From positions 1 through 59,313 of the forward strand of contig NZ_JOIX01000042.1 of the NCBI RefSeq assembly GCF_000720175.1: 59,313 bases of DNA, written 5' to 3'. The notes beneath the pieces were generated by a model that ran no database searches, was not told the DNA's origin, and was given only the letters and a program-made list of their open reading frames with translations. The DNA is from Streptomyces sp. NRRL S-337. Lineage in GTDB: Bacteria > Actinomycetota > Actinomycetes > Streptomycetales > Streptomycetaceae. The translations under genes were made by a program, and so were the position numbers. Shown one piece after another: positions 8,206 to 15,750 of this stretch. Position 1 is the first letter of the stretch; every line of letters begins with the position of its first letter.

Positions 8206-9266
8206 CCATGCAGCCCATGGAGCCGGGGGAACTGGCACGGCTGGGGGAGCGGTTGCAGCGCGAGCACGGGACGCTGTGGCTGCACCGGCTCAAGGGCGAC
8301 CCGTACGCGGCGCTGCTCTGTGACATCGACGAGGACCCGGGGCCCCTGCGCGAGCGGGTCCGGGCCGCCGGGCCGCTGTGGCGCTCCGGGACGGGGGCCT
8401 GGGTCACCGCCGACCCGGCCACGGCGGCCGCGTTGCTCGCCCACCCGGGCATCGGGCACGTGCCTGCCCTGCCGGGCGAGGCCGCCGTGACGGACGTGCG
8501 GGTGCCGGACGGTCTCGGCTCCCTCTGCGCACGGCTGCTCGACGCGGTGGGGCCCGAGTTCGACCTGGTCACCGCTGTGGCCGAGCCGCTCGCGGCGGGC
8601 GCCCTCGCCGAGGTGTGCGCGATCCCGGAGACGGACCGCGACCGGTTCGCCGAGGCCCTGGTGGCCTGCGCCCCCGCCCAGGACGCGATGGTCTGCCCGC
8701 AGCGGCTCGCCACCACCCGGCGGCTGCGGACGGGCCTCGACGAGCTGCGGTCCCTCCTCGACGGCGCTCCCCCCGACGCGCCGGGCCCGGCGACGGTCGT
8801 CGTCGCCGCCCGTACCGGCGCCGACCTCATCGTCCGGACCGTGCTCCGGGCGCGGTTCCCGCTCTCGGCCCGCGAGGCCGTGCGGACGGCCATGGCCGCC
8901 CTGAGCGACGAGCCGCCCGGGTGGGTCGTGCCCCTGGTGGCCCGTACCGCCCTGGAGGTGGCGGGCGCACGGATCGCCGCGGGCGAGCGGCTCGCGATCC
9001 TGCCCGAGGGCGGTCCGGGAGCGGTGACGGCTCCCGCCCACCGCGTGCCGGCCCCGTTCCACCGTGCCCTCGCCGAGGCCGTGCTCGCCGCGCTCGCCGA
9101 CCGGTACGCCCGACTGCACCCCGTCGCGCCCGTGGTGCGTCGCGCCAGAGCCCCGCTGACCAGGGGCCCGGCCCGTGCTCTGGTCAGGACCACGACCGCC
9201 CCGACGGCCCTGACAACGGCGGCCACCGCGGCCGCCCTCGGGGCGGGAACAGGAGAAGCGCGATGA
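8202..9266 (+). CDS. P450-like glycosyltransferase helper without haem cysteine (AknT/DnrQ/EryCII type)
   Basis: The 354-residue product starts with LHRLKGDPYAALL, similar to AknT/DnrQ-type activator proteins. It has the outline of a cytochrome P450 but no cysteine in its C-terminal region where the haem ligand loop would be, and it is shorter than the ~400 residues of a real P450. Such proteins are known to bind and activate a partner glycosyltransferase. It starts at a GTG overlapping the previous stop and ends in an ATGA overlap with GT2, so GT2 is its likely partner. The second helper (30403) is a longer, different protein. Confidence 0.85.
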   Translation: MTMQPMEPGELARLGERLQREHGTLWLHRLKGDPYAALLCDIDEDPGPLRERVRAAGPLWRSGTGAWVTADPATAAALLAHPGIGHVPALPGEAAVTDVRVPDGLGSLCARLLDAVGPEFDLVTAVAEPLAAGALAEVCAIPETDRDRFAEALVACAPAQDAMVCPQRLATTRRLRTGLDELRSLLDGAPPDAPGPATVVVAARTGADLIVRTVLRARFPLSAREAVRTAMAALSDEPPGWVVPLVARTALEVAGARIAAGERLAILPEGGPGAVTAPAHRVPAPFHRALAEAVLAALADRYARLHPVAPVVRRARAPLTRGPARALVRTTTAPTALTTAATAAALGAGTGEAR

Positions 9267-10552
9267 AGGTTCTGTTCACCTCGCTGGAAGGCAGCCACTT
9301 CCAGCTGCTCGCCCCGCTGGCGTGGGCGCTGCGCACCGCCGGCCACGAGGTGCGCGCCGCCTGCGTCCCCGATGTGGTGGAGACCGTCACCCGGTCCGGG
9401 ATCACCGCCGTCCCGATCGAGAGCGCCCCGTGGTACGAGTCGCTGGGCGCGTTCCACCAGGACGCCATTGCCCACTTCGGCACCGCCGACCAGGACCGGG
9501 AGCCGGACCGTGAGGAGACCTGGGAGGAGCAGCTCGGCTACGAGAGCGTCATCGTGCCCGCCCTCAACTCCCGCCTGAACTCGGACACGATGATCGACGA
9601 ACTGGTCGCCCTCGCCCGGCACTGGCGGCCCGACCTCGTCATCTGGGAGACGCTCTGCCTGGCGGGCCCGGTCGCCGCCCTCGCCGTGGGCGCGGCCCAC
9701 GCCCGTCTGGTCTCCGGACCCGAGCTGGCCATGCAACTGGGCACCCGACGCGCCTTTCTGCGGCTCGCCGCCGAGCAGGAACCGGAGCACCGCGAGGACC
9801 CCACGGCGGAGTGGCTGGGCTGGACCCTCGAACGCCTCGGCGCCGGGGCGCGGTTCGAAGAGTCGATGCTGACCGGCCAGTGGACCGTCGACACCCGGCC
9901 GGCGAGCCTCCGCCAGGACCTGGGCATCCCCACCGTCCCGGCCCGCTACATCCCGTACAACGGCCGTGCGGTCGTGCCTCGTTGGCTCCGTGAGCCTCCG
10001 TTGCGGCCCCGGGTCTGCCTGACCCTGGGGGTGAGCATCGACAGCGGGTACGGGCTCTGGGACCTCGACACGGTCCTCATCGGCATGCTGGGCGCGCTCG
10101 GCGAGCTCGACGTGGAGGTCGTCGCCGCCCTCTCGGCGCGGCAGCGCGCTCATCTGCCGCCACTTCCGGACACCGTGCGGGTGGTGGACCACGTGCCCCT
10201 GCACGACTTGCTGCCGACGTGCGCGGCCGTGGTGCACCACGGCGGGTACCAGACCAAGGCCACCGCCGAGTTTCACGGCGTCCCCCAGGTCCTGCTCACT
10301 GGCTGGGAGTGGGTCACCGAGTCCATGGGCGCCGATTACGAGAAGCAAGGCAACCTTCTGTCCCTCCCGCTGCGCGAGTTCACCGCCGACCGCTTCCGCG
10401 AGATGGTCGCGCGCGTCCTGGCGGAGCCGTCGTTCGCGGCGCACGCGCGACGCCTGCGGCAGGAGATCGAGGAGATGCCGGCACCCAACGAGGCCGTCGC
10501 CGAGATCGAACGGCTGACGGCCCGGCACGGAAAGGAACGGCGAGGAGCATGA
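9263..10552 (+). CDS. Glycosyltransferase, helper-dependent type (GT2)
   Basis: A GT-B glycosyltransferase of 429 residues with the DUF1205-type centre seen in macrolide and anthracycline transferases (RYIPYNGRAVVPRWL, then RVCLTLG). Start ATG at 9263, ribosome site AGGAG at 9251-9255, in a 4-base overlap with the helper gene. Its donor-site loop is unusual: CAAVVHHGGYQTKATAEFHG, with YQT where the other copies have GSGT, GFGT or GAGT. This may change donor choice or phosphate contacts. Residues GWEWVTESMGADYEKQG replace the usual DQ-type loop. It overlaps the Rieske-less gene by ATGA, suggesting the attached sugar and that gene's product are linked in function. Confidence 0.9.
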   Translation: MKVLFTSLEGSHFQLLAPLAWALRTAGHEVRAACVPDVVETVTRSGITAVPIESAPWYESLGAFHQDAIAHFGTADQDREPDREETWEEQLGYESVIVPALNSRLNSDTMIDELVALARHWRPDLVIWETLCLAGPVAALAVGAAHARLVSGPELAMQLGTRRAFLRLAAEQEPEHREDPTAEWLGWTLERLGAGARFEESMLTGQWTVDTRPASLRQDLGIPTVPARYIPYNGRAVVPRWLREPPLRPRVCLTLGVSIDSGYGLWDLDTVLIGMLGALGELDVEVVAALSARQRAHLPPLPDTVRVVDHVPLHDLLPTCAAVVHHGGYQTKATAEFHGVPQVLLTGWEWVTESMGADYEKQGNLLSLPLREFTADRFREMVARVLAEPSFAAHARRLRQEIEEMPAPNEAVAEIERLTARHGKERRGA

Positions 10553-11517
10553 CGCTCACGGAGCTCGTGGCGGAGCTGGCGGAGTACCTGGAAGCGGACG
10601 CCCCCGAGGTGAGCCTGTCCCCGGCGGCCTTCACCTCACCCGAATTGTGGGAGGCGGAGCGGGAGCGGGTCTTCAAACGGACCTGGCTGCTGGTGGCCCA
10701 CATCGACGAACTGGCGCTGCCCGGTGCGTCCTTGACGGTCACGCCGGGCGGCCGGCCCCTCACCGTATCCCGGGGCGAGGACGGGGCGCTGGGCGCGCGG
10801 TCGGCCCTGGGCCCGCATCACCCGGCGCCCGCTGTGGAGGTGTGGCGCGGGTTCGTCTTCGTCAATGCCGACCCGGACGCCGAGCCGCTGACGCCCGGCC
10901 TGCGGCGGATCGGCGAGGAACTCGACGCCTACCGGCTGCCGGAGATGAGGCGGATCGCCGGCTGGACCGAGGAATGGCAGTGCAACTGGAAGCTCGCGGT
11001 CCAGAACGCCCACGAGAACTACCACGCCATGGGACTCCACCCGACCACCGTGGCGCTCATCACCCCGCCGGGTGGTGCCATGGAGGTGCGCACCGAGTCG
11101 CCCTGGGTGACCCGGCTCCTCAGCCCGTTCCGCGAACCCCTCGCGACCACTGCGCTGCCGCTCTCCGCCGAACAGCGTGCCACCATGTACAACTGCGCCG
11201 TCTTCCCGTGCAGCAGCCTGGCGGCCTTCGGCGACTCCGTCGTCTGGATCAGCATGATCCCGCTGGCCATCGACCGCATCGAGGTCCGCGGCGGGGTGGT
11301 CATGCACCCCTCCGCTCTTGACGGCCAGGACCGCGACGCGCTCCGCGAGCAGAACGAGGAGAGCGCCGCGGTGGTCAACCGGGAGGACCGGGTCGGCATG
11401 GAGGCCGTGCAGCGGGTGGTGGGCTCCCGCTTCGCGGAGCGCGGTCACCTCTCCCCGAAGGAGCCCGGGGTCACCGCCTTCTACCGGAGTCTCGCCCGCG
11501 CGCTCATCACCGGTTGA
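10549..11517 (+). CDS. Rieske-oxygenase paralogue lacking the Rieske [2Fe-2S] site
   Basis: This 322-residue protein is collinear with the complete Rieske oxygenase (4082-5221) from its first residue: VAELAEYL, SPAAFTSPELW, VFKRTWLLVAH, then WRGFVFVN and GWTEEWQCNWKLAVQNAHENYHAMGLH. One in-frame gap of about 49 residues removes exactly the block that in the paralogue holds C88, H90, C108 and H111. A short GARSALGPHHPAPAV joint remains. The mononuclear iron ligands are kept (H159, H164, with E156), and the C-terminal domain is well preserved with no internal stop, so it does not look like a dead gene. It is coupled by ATGA to GT2. It may be a cluster-less subunit relying on the full-length paralogue for electrons, or a re-purposed iron or structural protein. 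Confidence 0.85.
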   Translation: MTLTELVAELAEYLEADAPEVSLSPAAFTSPELWEAERERVFKRTWLLVAHIDELALPGASLTVTPGGRPLTVSRGEDGALGARSALGPHHPAPAVEVWRGFVFVNADPDAEPLTPGLRRIGEELDAYRLPEMRRIAGWTEEWQCNWKLAVQNAHENYHAMGLHPTTVALITPPGGAMEVRTESPWVTRLLSPFREPLATTALPLSAEQRATMYNCAVFPCSSLAAFGDSVVWISMIPLAIDRIEVRGGVVMHPSALDGQDRDALREQNEESAAVVNREDRVGMEAVQRVVGSRFAERGHLSPKEPGVTAFYRSLARALITG

Positions 11518-11830
11518 CGCCTCCAGCCGCTTCGCCCCCGTCCTCGAAGGCCACCGGGTCGAAGCCGCCGGCACCCGCCAGTGGGATCACCTCGAAGCGG
11601 AGATGCGGACTCAGAGGGTTCCCGTACAGCAGGGAGTTCAGCTCCTCGTGGGAGTCCACCTCGTAGATCAGTAGGCCGCCGGAGGCGCCGACGCGGATCC
11701 AGTTGTGCAGGATGACCCCCGTTTCGACCAGCTTCTTGACGTACGCGAACCCCTCCGGCAGCCGCCGCCGGAACTCGTCGGCGGAGATTCCGGAGGGGGC
11801 CTGGGTGGCAAAAACAGCGAACAGCGCCAT
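11507..11830 (-). CDS. Small muconolactone-isomerase-like / dimeric alpha-beta barrel protein
   Basis: A 107-residue protein with MALFAVFATQAPSGISADEFRRRLPEGFAYVKKLVETGVILHNW and a LLIYEVDSHEELNSLLYGNPLSPHL tail, the layout of muconolactone D-isomerase-type (PF02426) ferredoxin-like folds. Small proteins of this fold often act as cyclases, isomerases or anthrone-type oxygenases in aromatic polyketide clusters. GGAGGAACC lies just before the ATG at 11830. Its 3' end overlaps the convergent Rieske-less gene by 11 bases. It is divergent from rmlB across 141 bases. A catalytic role is not provable from sequence. Confidence 0.65.
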   Translation of the reverse strand: MALFAVFATQAPSGISADEFRRRLPEGFAYVKKLVETGVILHNWIRVGASGGLLIYEVDSHEELNSLLYGNPLSPHLRFEVIPLAGAGGFDPVAFEDGGEAAGGVNR

Positions 11831-11932
11831 GGTTCCTCCATCGTTCGGATCTCGACGCCCGAGTCTCGGCCGCCCCGGTCACCGACCGGTCGACGGTCGA
11901 TGGAGCCGGTCGCGGGCCGCGACCAGGGACCG

Positions 11933-11971
11933 TCGTCGGATGCTCGACCCGCGCCGGACAGGCTCGGTTCC
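11933..11971 (+). promoter_or_regulatory. Candidate SARP operator and -10 of rmlB, leaderless start
   Basis: TCGTCGG (11933-11939) and TCGACCC (11944-11950) are 11 bp apart. Eight bases later lies CAGGCT (11959-11964) as a weak -10, and the GTG start comes 7 bases after that. The same geometry recurs at the better sites of this cluster. No ribosome site is seen before this GTG, which agrees with a leaderless mRNA. Confidence 0.45.
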
Positions 11972-12967
11972 GTGAATCTCCTGGTCACCGGAGCGGCCGG
12001 CTTCATCGGCTCGGCCTACGTCCGCACCTTGCTGTCCGAGAATCCGGCCGTCCACGTCACCGTGCTGGACCGCCTGACCTACGCGAGCACCCTCGACAAC
12101 CTCGACACCTCCCACACCCGACTGAGCTTCGTGCACGGGGACATCTGCGACCCCGCCCTGGTCGACCGCCTGATGGCTGAGGCCGATCAAGTGGTGCACT
12201 TCGCCGCCGAATCGCACGTGGACCGCTCCATCTCCGGCGCGGACCCCTTCGTCCGCACCAATGTGCTGGGCACCCAGACGCTGCTGGACGCGGCCGTGCG
12301 CCACGGCGTCGGCCCCTTCGTCCACGTCTCGACCGACGAGGTCTACGGCTCCATCCCCGAAGGAGCCTGGACCGAGGAGTGCCCGCTGAGCCCCAACTCC
12401 CCCTACGCGGCCTCCAAGGCCGCCTCCGACCTCCTCGCCCTGGCCCAGCACCGTACGCACGGGCTCGACGTACGCATCACCCGCTGCTCCAACAACTACG
12501 GGCCGCGCCAGTTCCCCGAGAAGCTGATCCCGCTCTTCGTCACGAACCTGCTGGACGGCGAGCACGTACCGCTCTACGGCGAGGGCACCCACGTACGCGA
12601 GTGGGTGCACGTCGAGGACCACTGCGCCGGCATCGACCTGGTCCGCACCCGGGGCCGGTCCGGGGAGGTCTACCATCTCGGCGGGGGCACTGAACTCACC
12701 AACCGCGAACTGACCGGACTGCTCCTCGACGCCTGCGGGGCCGGACCGGACCGCGTCCTGCGGGTGCCCGACCGCAAGGGCCACGACCTGCGCTACGCCC
12801 TCGACGACGGCAAGGCCCGCGCCGAGCTCGGCTACCGGCCCCGGCACGCCTTCGCCGACGGCCTCGCAGCCACTGTCGCCTGGTACCGGCGGAACCGCGA
12901 CTGGTGGGAGCCGCTCAAGCGCCGTCTGCGCGAACCGCTGGACGCCGCGGCCCGGACCCCGCGATGA
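11972..12967 (+). CDS. rmlB: dTDP-glucose 4,6-dehydratase
   Basis: An extended SDR of 331 residues, normal for RmlB. It converts dTDP-glucose to dTDP-4-keto-6-deoxyglucose, the entry to all 6-deoxysugars here. NAD binding is shown by TGAAGFIGSAYVR. The catalytic STDEVYG strand and the YAASKAASD segment (Tyr/Lys) are present, as is SNNYGPRQFPEKLIPL, typical of RmlB. The GTG at 11972 is chosen because the protein then begins at the Rossmann strand (MNLLVTGAAG). It overlaps rmlD by ATGA, making a two-gene unit. Confidence 0.95.
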   Translation: MNLLVTGAAGFIGSAYVRTLLSENPAVHVTVLDRLTYASTLDNLDTSHTRLSFVHGDICDPALVDRLMAEADQVVHFAAESHVDRSISGADPFVRTNVLGTQTLLDAAVRHGVGPFVHVSTDEVYGSIPEGAWTEECPLSPNSPYAASKAASDLLALAQHRTHGLDVRITRCSNNYGPRQFPEKLIPLFVTNLLDGEHVPLYGEGTHVREWVHVEDHCAGIDLVRTRGRSGEVYHLGGGTELTNRELTGLLLDACGAGPDRVLRVPDRKGHDLRYALDDGKARAELGYRPRHAFADGLAATVAWYRRNRDWWEPLKRRLREPLDAAARTPR

Positions 12968-13815
12968 GATGGCTGGTCACCGGTGCCGGAGGGCTCCTCG
13001 GCCACGAGGTGACGGCGGCGCTGGCGGCCGAGGGCACGGACGCGGTCGGACTGGACCGGCGGGCCCTGGACGTCACCGACCCCGACGCGCTTGCCGCCGC
13101 CTTCGCCCGGCACCGCCCCGCCCTCGTGGTCAACTGCGCCGCCTACACGGCCGTGGAGGTCGCCGAGACCGACGCGGCCCGGGCCTTCCGCGTCAACGGC
13201 GACGGCCCCCGCCACCTCGCCGCCCTCTGCGCCCGCCACGGCGCCCGGCTGCTGCACCTCTCCACCGATTATGTCTTCCCCGGCGACACCGACTCCCCGT
13301 ACCCCGAAAACCACCCCACCGCCCCCCGCAACACCTACGGACGGAGCAAACGGGCGGGCGAACGGGCGGTCCTCGGCCTCCTGCCGGACCGGGGTGCCGT
13401 GGTCCGCACCGCCTGGCTCCACGGGGAGCACGGACGCAGCTTCGTCCGCACCATGACCGAGCGGGCGCGCGGCCACGGACCCGTGGACGTGGTGGCCGAT
13501 CTGGTGGGGCAGCCGACCTGGGCGGCCGACGTGGCGCGCTGCCTCCTCGCCCTCGGGCACGCCCCGGAGGCCAGCGGCGTCTTCCACGCCACCAACGCGG
13601 GCCGGGCCAGCTGGTACGAGCTGGCCCGCGAGGTTTTCCAGTTGGTGGGCGCCGATCCCGACCGGGTACGGCCGGTGGCCGCCGTGGCCTTCGGCGGGCG
13701 CGCGCCCCGACCCCGGTGCACGGTGCTCGGCCACGACCGGTGGCAGGAGGTGGGCCTCCCGGCGCCCCGGCACTGGCGCGAGGCCCTGGCCGAAGCCATG
13801 GGCCGCATCGGCTGA
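12964..13815 (+). CDS. rmlD: dTDP-4-dehydrorhamnose reductase type 4-ketoreductase
   Basis: A 283-residue SDR with MRWLVTGAGGLLGHEV (NAD(P) site), the LLHLSTDYVFPGD strand and YGRSKRAGE (Tyr/Lys), matching RmlD. It reduces the 4-keto group of dTDP-4-keto-L-rhamnose or a related 4-keto-6-deoxyhexose. It is coupled by ATGA to rmlB. Together with the epimerase at 33167 it could make dTDP-L-rhamnose, a good acceptor for the MycE-type O-methyltransferase at 19354. An alternative is reduction of a different 4-ketosugar. Confidence 0.9.
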   Translation: MRWLVTGAGGLLGHEVTAALAAEGTDAVGLDRRALDVTDPDALAAAFARHRPALVVNCAAYTAVEVAETDAARAFRVNGDGPRHLAALCARHGARLLHLSTDYVFPGDTDSPYPENHPTAPRNTYGRSKRAGERAVLGLLPDRGAVVRTAWLHGEHGRSFVRTMTERARGHGPVDVVADLVGQPTWAADVARCLLALGHAPEASGVFHATNAGRASWYELAREVFQLVGADPDRVRPVAAVAFGGRAPRPRCTVLGHDRWQEVGLPAPRHWREALAEAMGRIG

Positions 13816-13835
13816 GCGGGCGCGCCTGGTCCGGC

Positions 13836-15137
13836 TCAGTCGCGCGACCGGTGCCGCATGGTCAGTTTCTCGAGGACCGGGACCAGTTCGCAGGGCGAGG
13901 GCGCGGCTCGGATCTCGTCCCGCAGCTGGGCCGCGTGCTTCGCGTACGAGGGCTCGTCGAGCACCCGTGTCACCAGCTCCCGCAGCTCCGCCGGGCGCAG
14001 CGGGCCGGCCTCGGGCGGGCGCAGTCCGGCGCCCGATCGTTCGATCAGCTCCGCCCGGGGGTGGATGTCCCACAGGTCGTTCGGGACGATGACCGAGGGG
14101 ACCCCGTGCGCCAGCGCGTTCTGCGCGGTGCCGAAACCGCCCTGGTGCACGATCGCGGAACAGGACGGGAGCAGCGCGTCCAGCGGCACGAAGTCCACCA
14201 CCCGCACGTTCTCGGGGACCTGCCCGACCTCGGCCAGCTGTCCGGCGTCGAGGGTCGCCACCACCTCGGCGTCGAGCTCGCCGAGCGCCTCCAGGAGGGC
14301 CGGTACGGAGGCCTGGTCGCCGCCCATCACCTCGCGGAAGGACAGCCCGAGGGTGAGACATACCCGGCGCCTGGCCAGCGGTTCGTGCAGCCACTCCGGC
14401 ACCACGGACCGCCCGTTGTAGGGGACGTGACGGACGGACACGAACGGCAGGCCGGTGGGCGGGCGCAGTGAGGCGGGGGTGGAGTCGACGGTCCACTGGC
14501 CGGTCACCAGATCCTCCGTGAATCCGCCGCCGTACCGGGCCGCCGTCCAGTCGAGCCACTCGGCGAGCGGGTCCTCCCGCAGCTCCGGGGGACGTGCGGC
14601 GAGCGAGGCCAGGTGCCGCTCCCGCATCGTGCCCACCAGGTCGAGCCCGTAGAGGAGGCGCGCGTGGGCCGCCCCGGAGGCGCGGGCGGCGACTGCCCCG
14701 CCCATCATCAGGGTGTCCCAGACCACCAGGTCGGGCCGCCACCGCCGGGTCAGCGTCACCAAGTCGTCCACGGTCTCCGGGGCTGAGAAGTTCTGGAAGA
14801 TGGCCGAGGTCATCACCGTGAACAGCCCATCCAAGAAGTCGGGGGTCAGCCGCTCGGGCCGGTCCTCCGCCATCCGCATCAGTTCCTGGGCGTCCGGCGG
14901 CTCCGTCAGGCGCTCGGCGGCCTTCTCCCGCCGCCGCCGCAGCTCCTCGACGGACTCCTCCTGGGCGAGCCGGGGACCCACCGGGCTCGCGGGCAGCCCG
15001 GCGGCGGTGATGGTGTCCATGAGGTCGGGCTGACTGGCGACGCGCACCTCGTGTCCGGCGGCACGCAGGGCCCAGGCCAGCGGTACCTGGACGAAGAAGT
15101 GGGGTGAGGCGGCCAGGGTTACGAACAGCACACGCAT
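13836..15137 (-). CDS. Glycosyltransferase (GT3)
   Basis: A GT-B enzyme of 433 residues. It starts MRVLFVTLAASPHFFVQVPLAWALRAAGHEVRVASQPDL and has the central VRHVPYNGRSVVPEWL and RRVCLTLGLSF elements shared with GT2 and GT4. The donor loop is IVHQGGFGTAQNALAHGVP, with HQGG in place of HHGG. The ATG at 15137 has no ribosome site but follows a -10-like hexamer by 7 bases, so the mRNA is probably leaderless. It converges on rmlD with only 20 bases between stops. It is close in sequence to GT4, so the two may have arisen by duplication. Confidence 0.9.
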   Translation of the reverse strand: MRVLFVTLAASPHFFVQVPLAWALRAAGHEVRVASQPDLMDTITAAGLPASPVGPRLAQEESVEELRRRREKAAERLTEPPDAQELMRMAEDRPERLTPDFLDGLFTVMTSAIFQNFSAPETVDDLVTLTRRWRPDLVVWDTLMMGGAVAARASGAAHARLLYGLDLVGTMRERHLASLAARPPELREDPLAEWLDWTAARYGGGFTEDLVTGQWTVDSTPASLRPPTGLPFVSVRHVPYNGRSVVPEWLHEPLARRRVCLTLGLSFREVMGGDQASVPALLEALGELDAEVVATLDAGQLAEVGQVPENVRVVDFVPLDALLPSCSAIVHQGGFGTAQNALAHGVPSVIVPNDLWDIHPRAELIERSGAGLRPPEAGPLRPAELRELVTRVLDEPSYAKHAAQLRDEIRAAPSPCELVPVLEKLTMRHRSRD

Positions 15138-15176
15138 GGCGGCGAGGCTAGGGGCCGTACCTCGACACGGCCTCGA
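15138..15176 (-). promoter_or_regulatory. SARP operator with -10, leaderless GT3 promoter
   Basis: Read on the minus strand: TCGAGGC (15176-15170), 4 bases, TCGAGGT (15165-15159), 8 bases, TAGCCT (15150-15145), 7 bases, ATG. Two near-identical heptamers at 11 bp placed 8 bp from a TAnnnT hexamer is the arrangement known for SARP activators such as ActII-ORF4 and DnrI. It is among the best examples in the window. Confidence 0.65.
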
Positions 15177-15259
15177 CTCCCGTTGGTACCCGCGCCGTCA
15201 TACGCGCCGCCCACCGAACGCCGGCCCGTGCCGTACGGCCGGACGTGCGGGGCCCGAAT

Positions 15260-15697
15260 TCAGCGGGCGGGCAGCCAGGCCTCGTCGTCGGTGGCGTGGG
15301 CCAGGACGCGCTGCAGGAGGCTGCGCAGGGTCTCGGCCTCGTCCGGGGCGAGATCGACGAGCAGCTCGGCCTCCACCCGCTCCAGCGGCCCGTCGATCCG
15401 GCTCAGCAGGTAGTGCGCGGTGTCGGTGATCTCCAGCCGGCGCGAGCGGTCGTCCGCGCCCGGACGCCGGCGCACATGGCCCGCCTCGACGAGTTCGTTG
15501 ACCAGCTGGTGCACCGACTGCCGGGCGATGCCGAGCTGACGGGCCAGCTCCGCCATGGTCAGCTCGGGTTCGAGCGAGAGCTGGGCGAGCAGACCGTACT
15601 GGCGCACCGTCAGGTCGTAGGCCGCCAACCGCTCGTCCACCCGCTGCGTCGCGACCGTGCTCGCCACGGCTAAGAGATAGGGGATGTGTGTCCTCAA
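15260..15697 (-). CDS. MarR-family transcriptional regulator
   Basis: A 145-residue winged-helix regulator. RQYGLLAQLSLEPELTMAELARQLGIARQSVHQLVNELVEAGHVRRRP is a standard MarR helix-turn-helix and wing, followed by the dimer helices. The start is a TTG at 15697 with GAGGTG upstream. Codon 9 is TTA (15673-15671), the leucine codon read by bldA tRNA, so translation should be limited to late growth. It sits between GT4 and GT3 in a minus-strand run and probably senses a pathway product or drug. Possible operators are the repeated palindromes at 17085-17119 or the GTTC/GAAC palindromes in two divergent promoters; neither link is shown. Confidence 0.88.
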   Translation of the reverse strand: MRTHIPYLLAVASTVATQRVDERLAAYDLTVRQYGLLAQLSLEPELTMAELARQLGIARQSVHQLVNELVEAGHVRRRPGADDRSRRLEITDTAHYLLSRIDGPLERVEAELLVDLAPDEAETLRSLLQRVLAHATDDEAWLPAR

Positions 15698-15750
15698 GGC
15701 GGTGTCACCTCAACCGTGGGAGCCCGTGATCTTCTCGCTCCGACCGTATG

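Noticed and set aside
7958..10528. 856-codon minus-strand frame
   Set aside because: Opposite the helper and GT2 genes, which have clear motifs, ribosome sites and coupled starts.
10780..10850. Frameshift or stop in the Rieske-less gene
   Set aside because: The frame is continuous on both sides and the missing block is a multiple of three, so a sequencing frameshift alone does not explain it.
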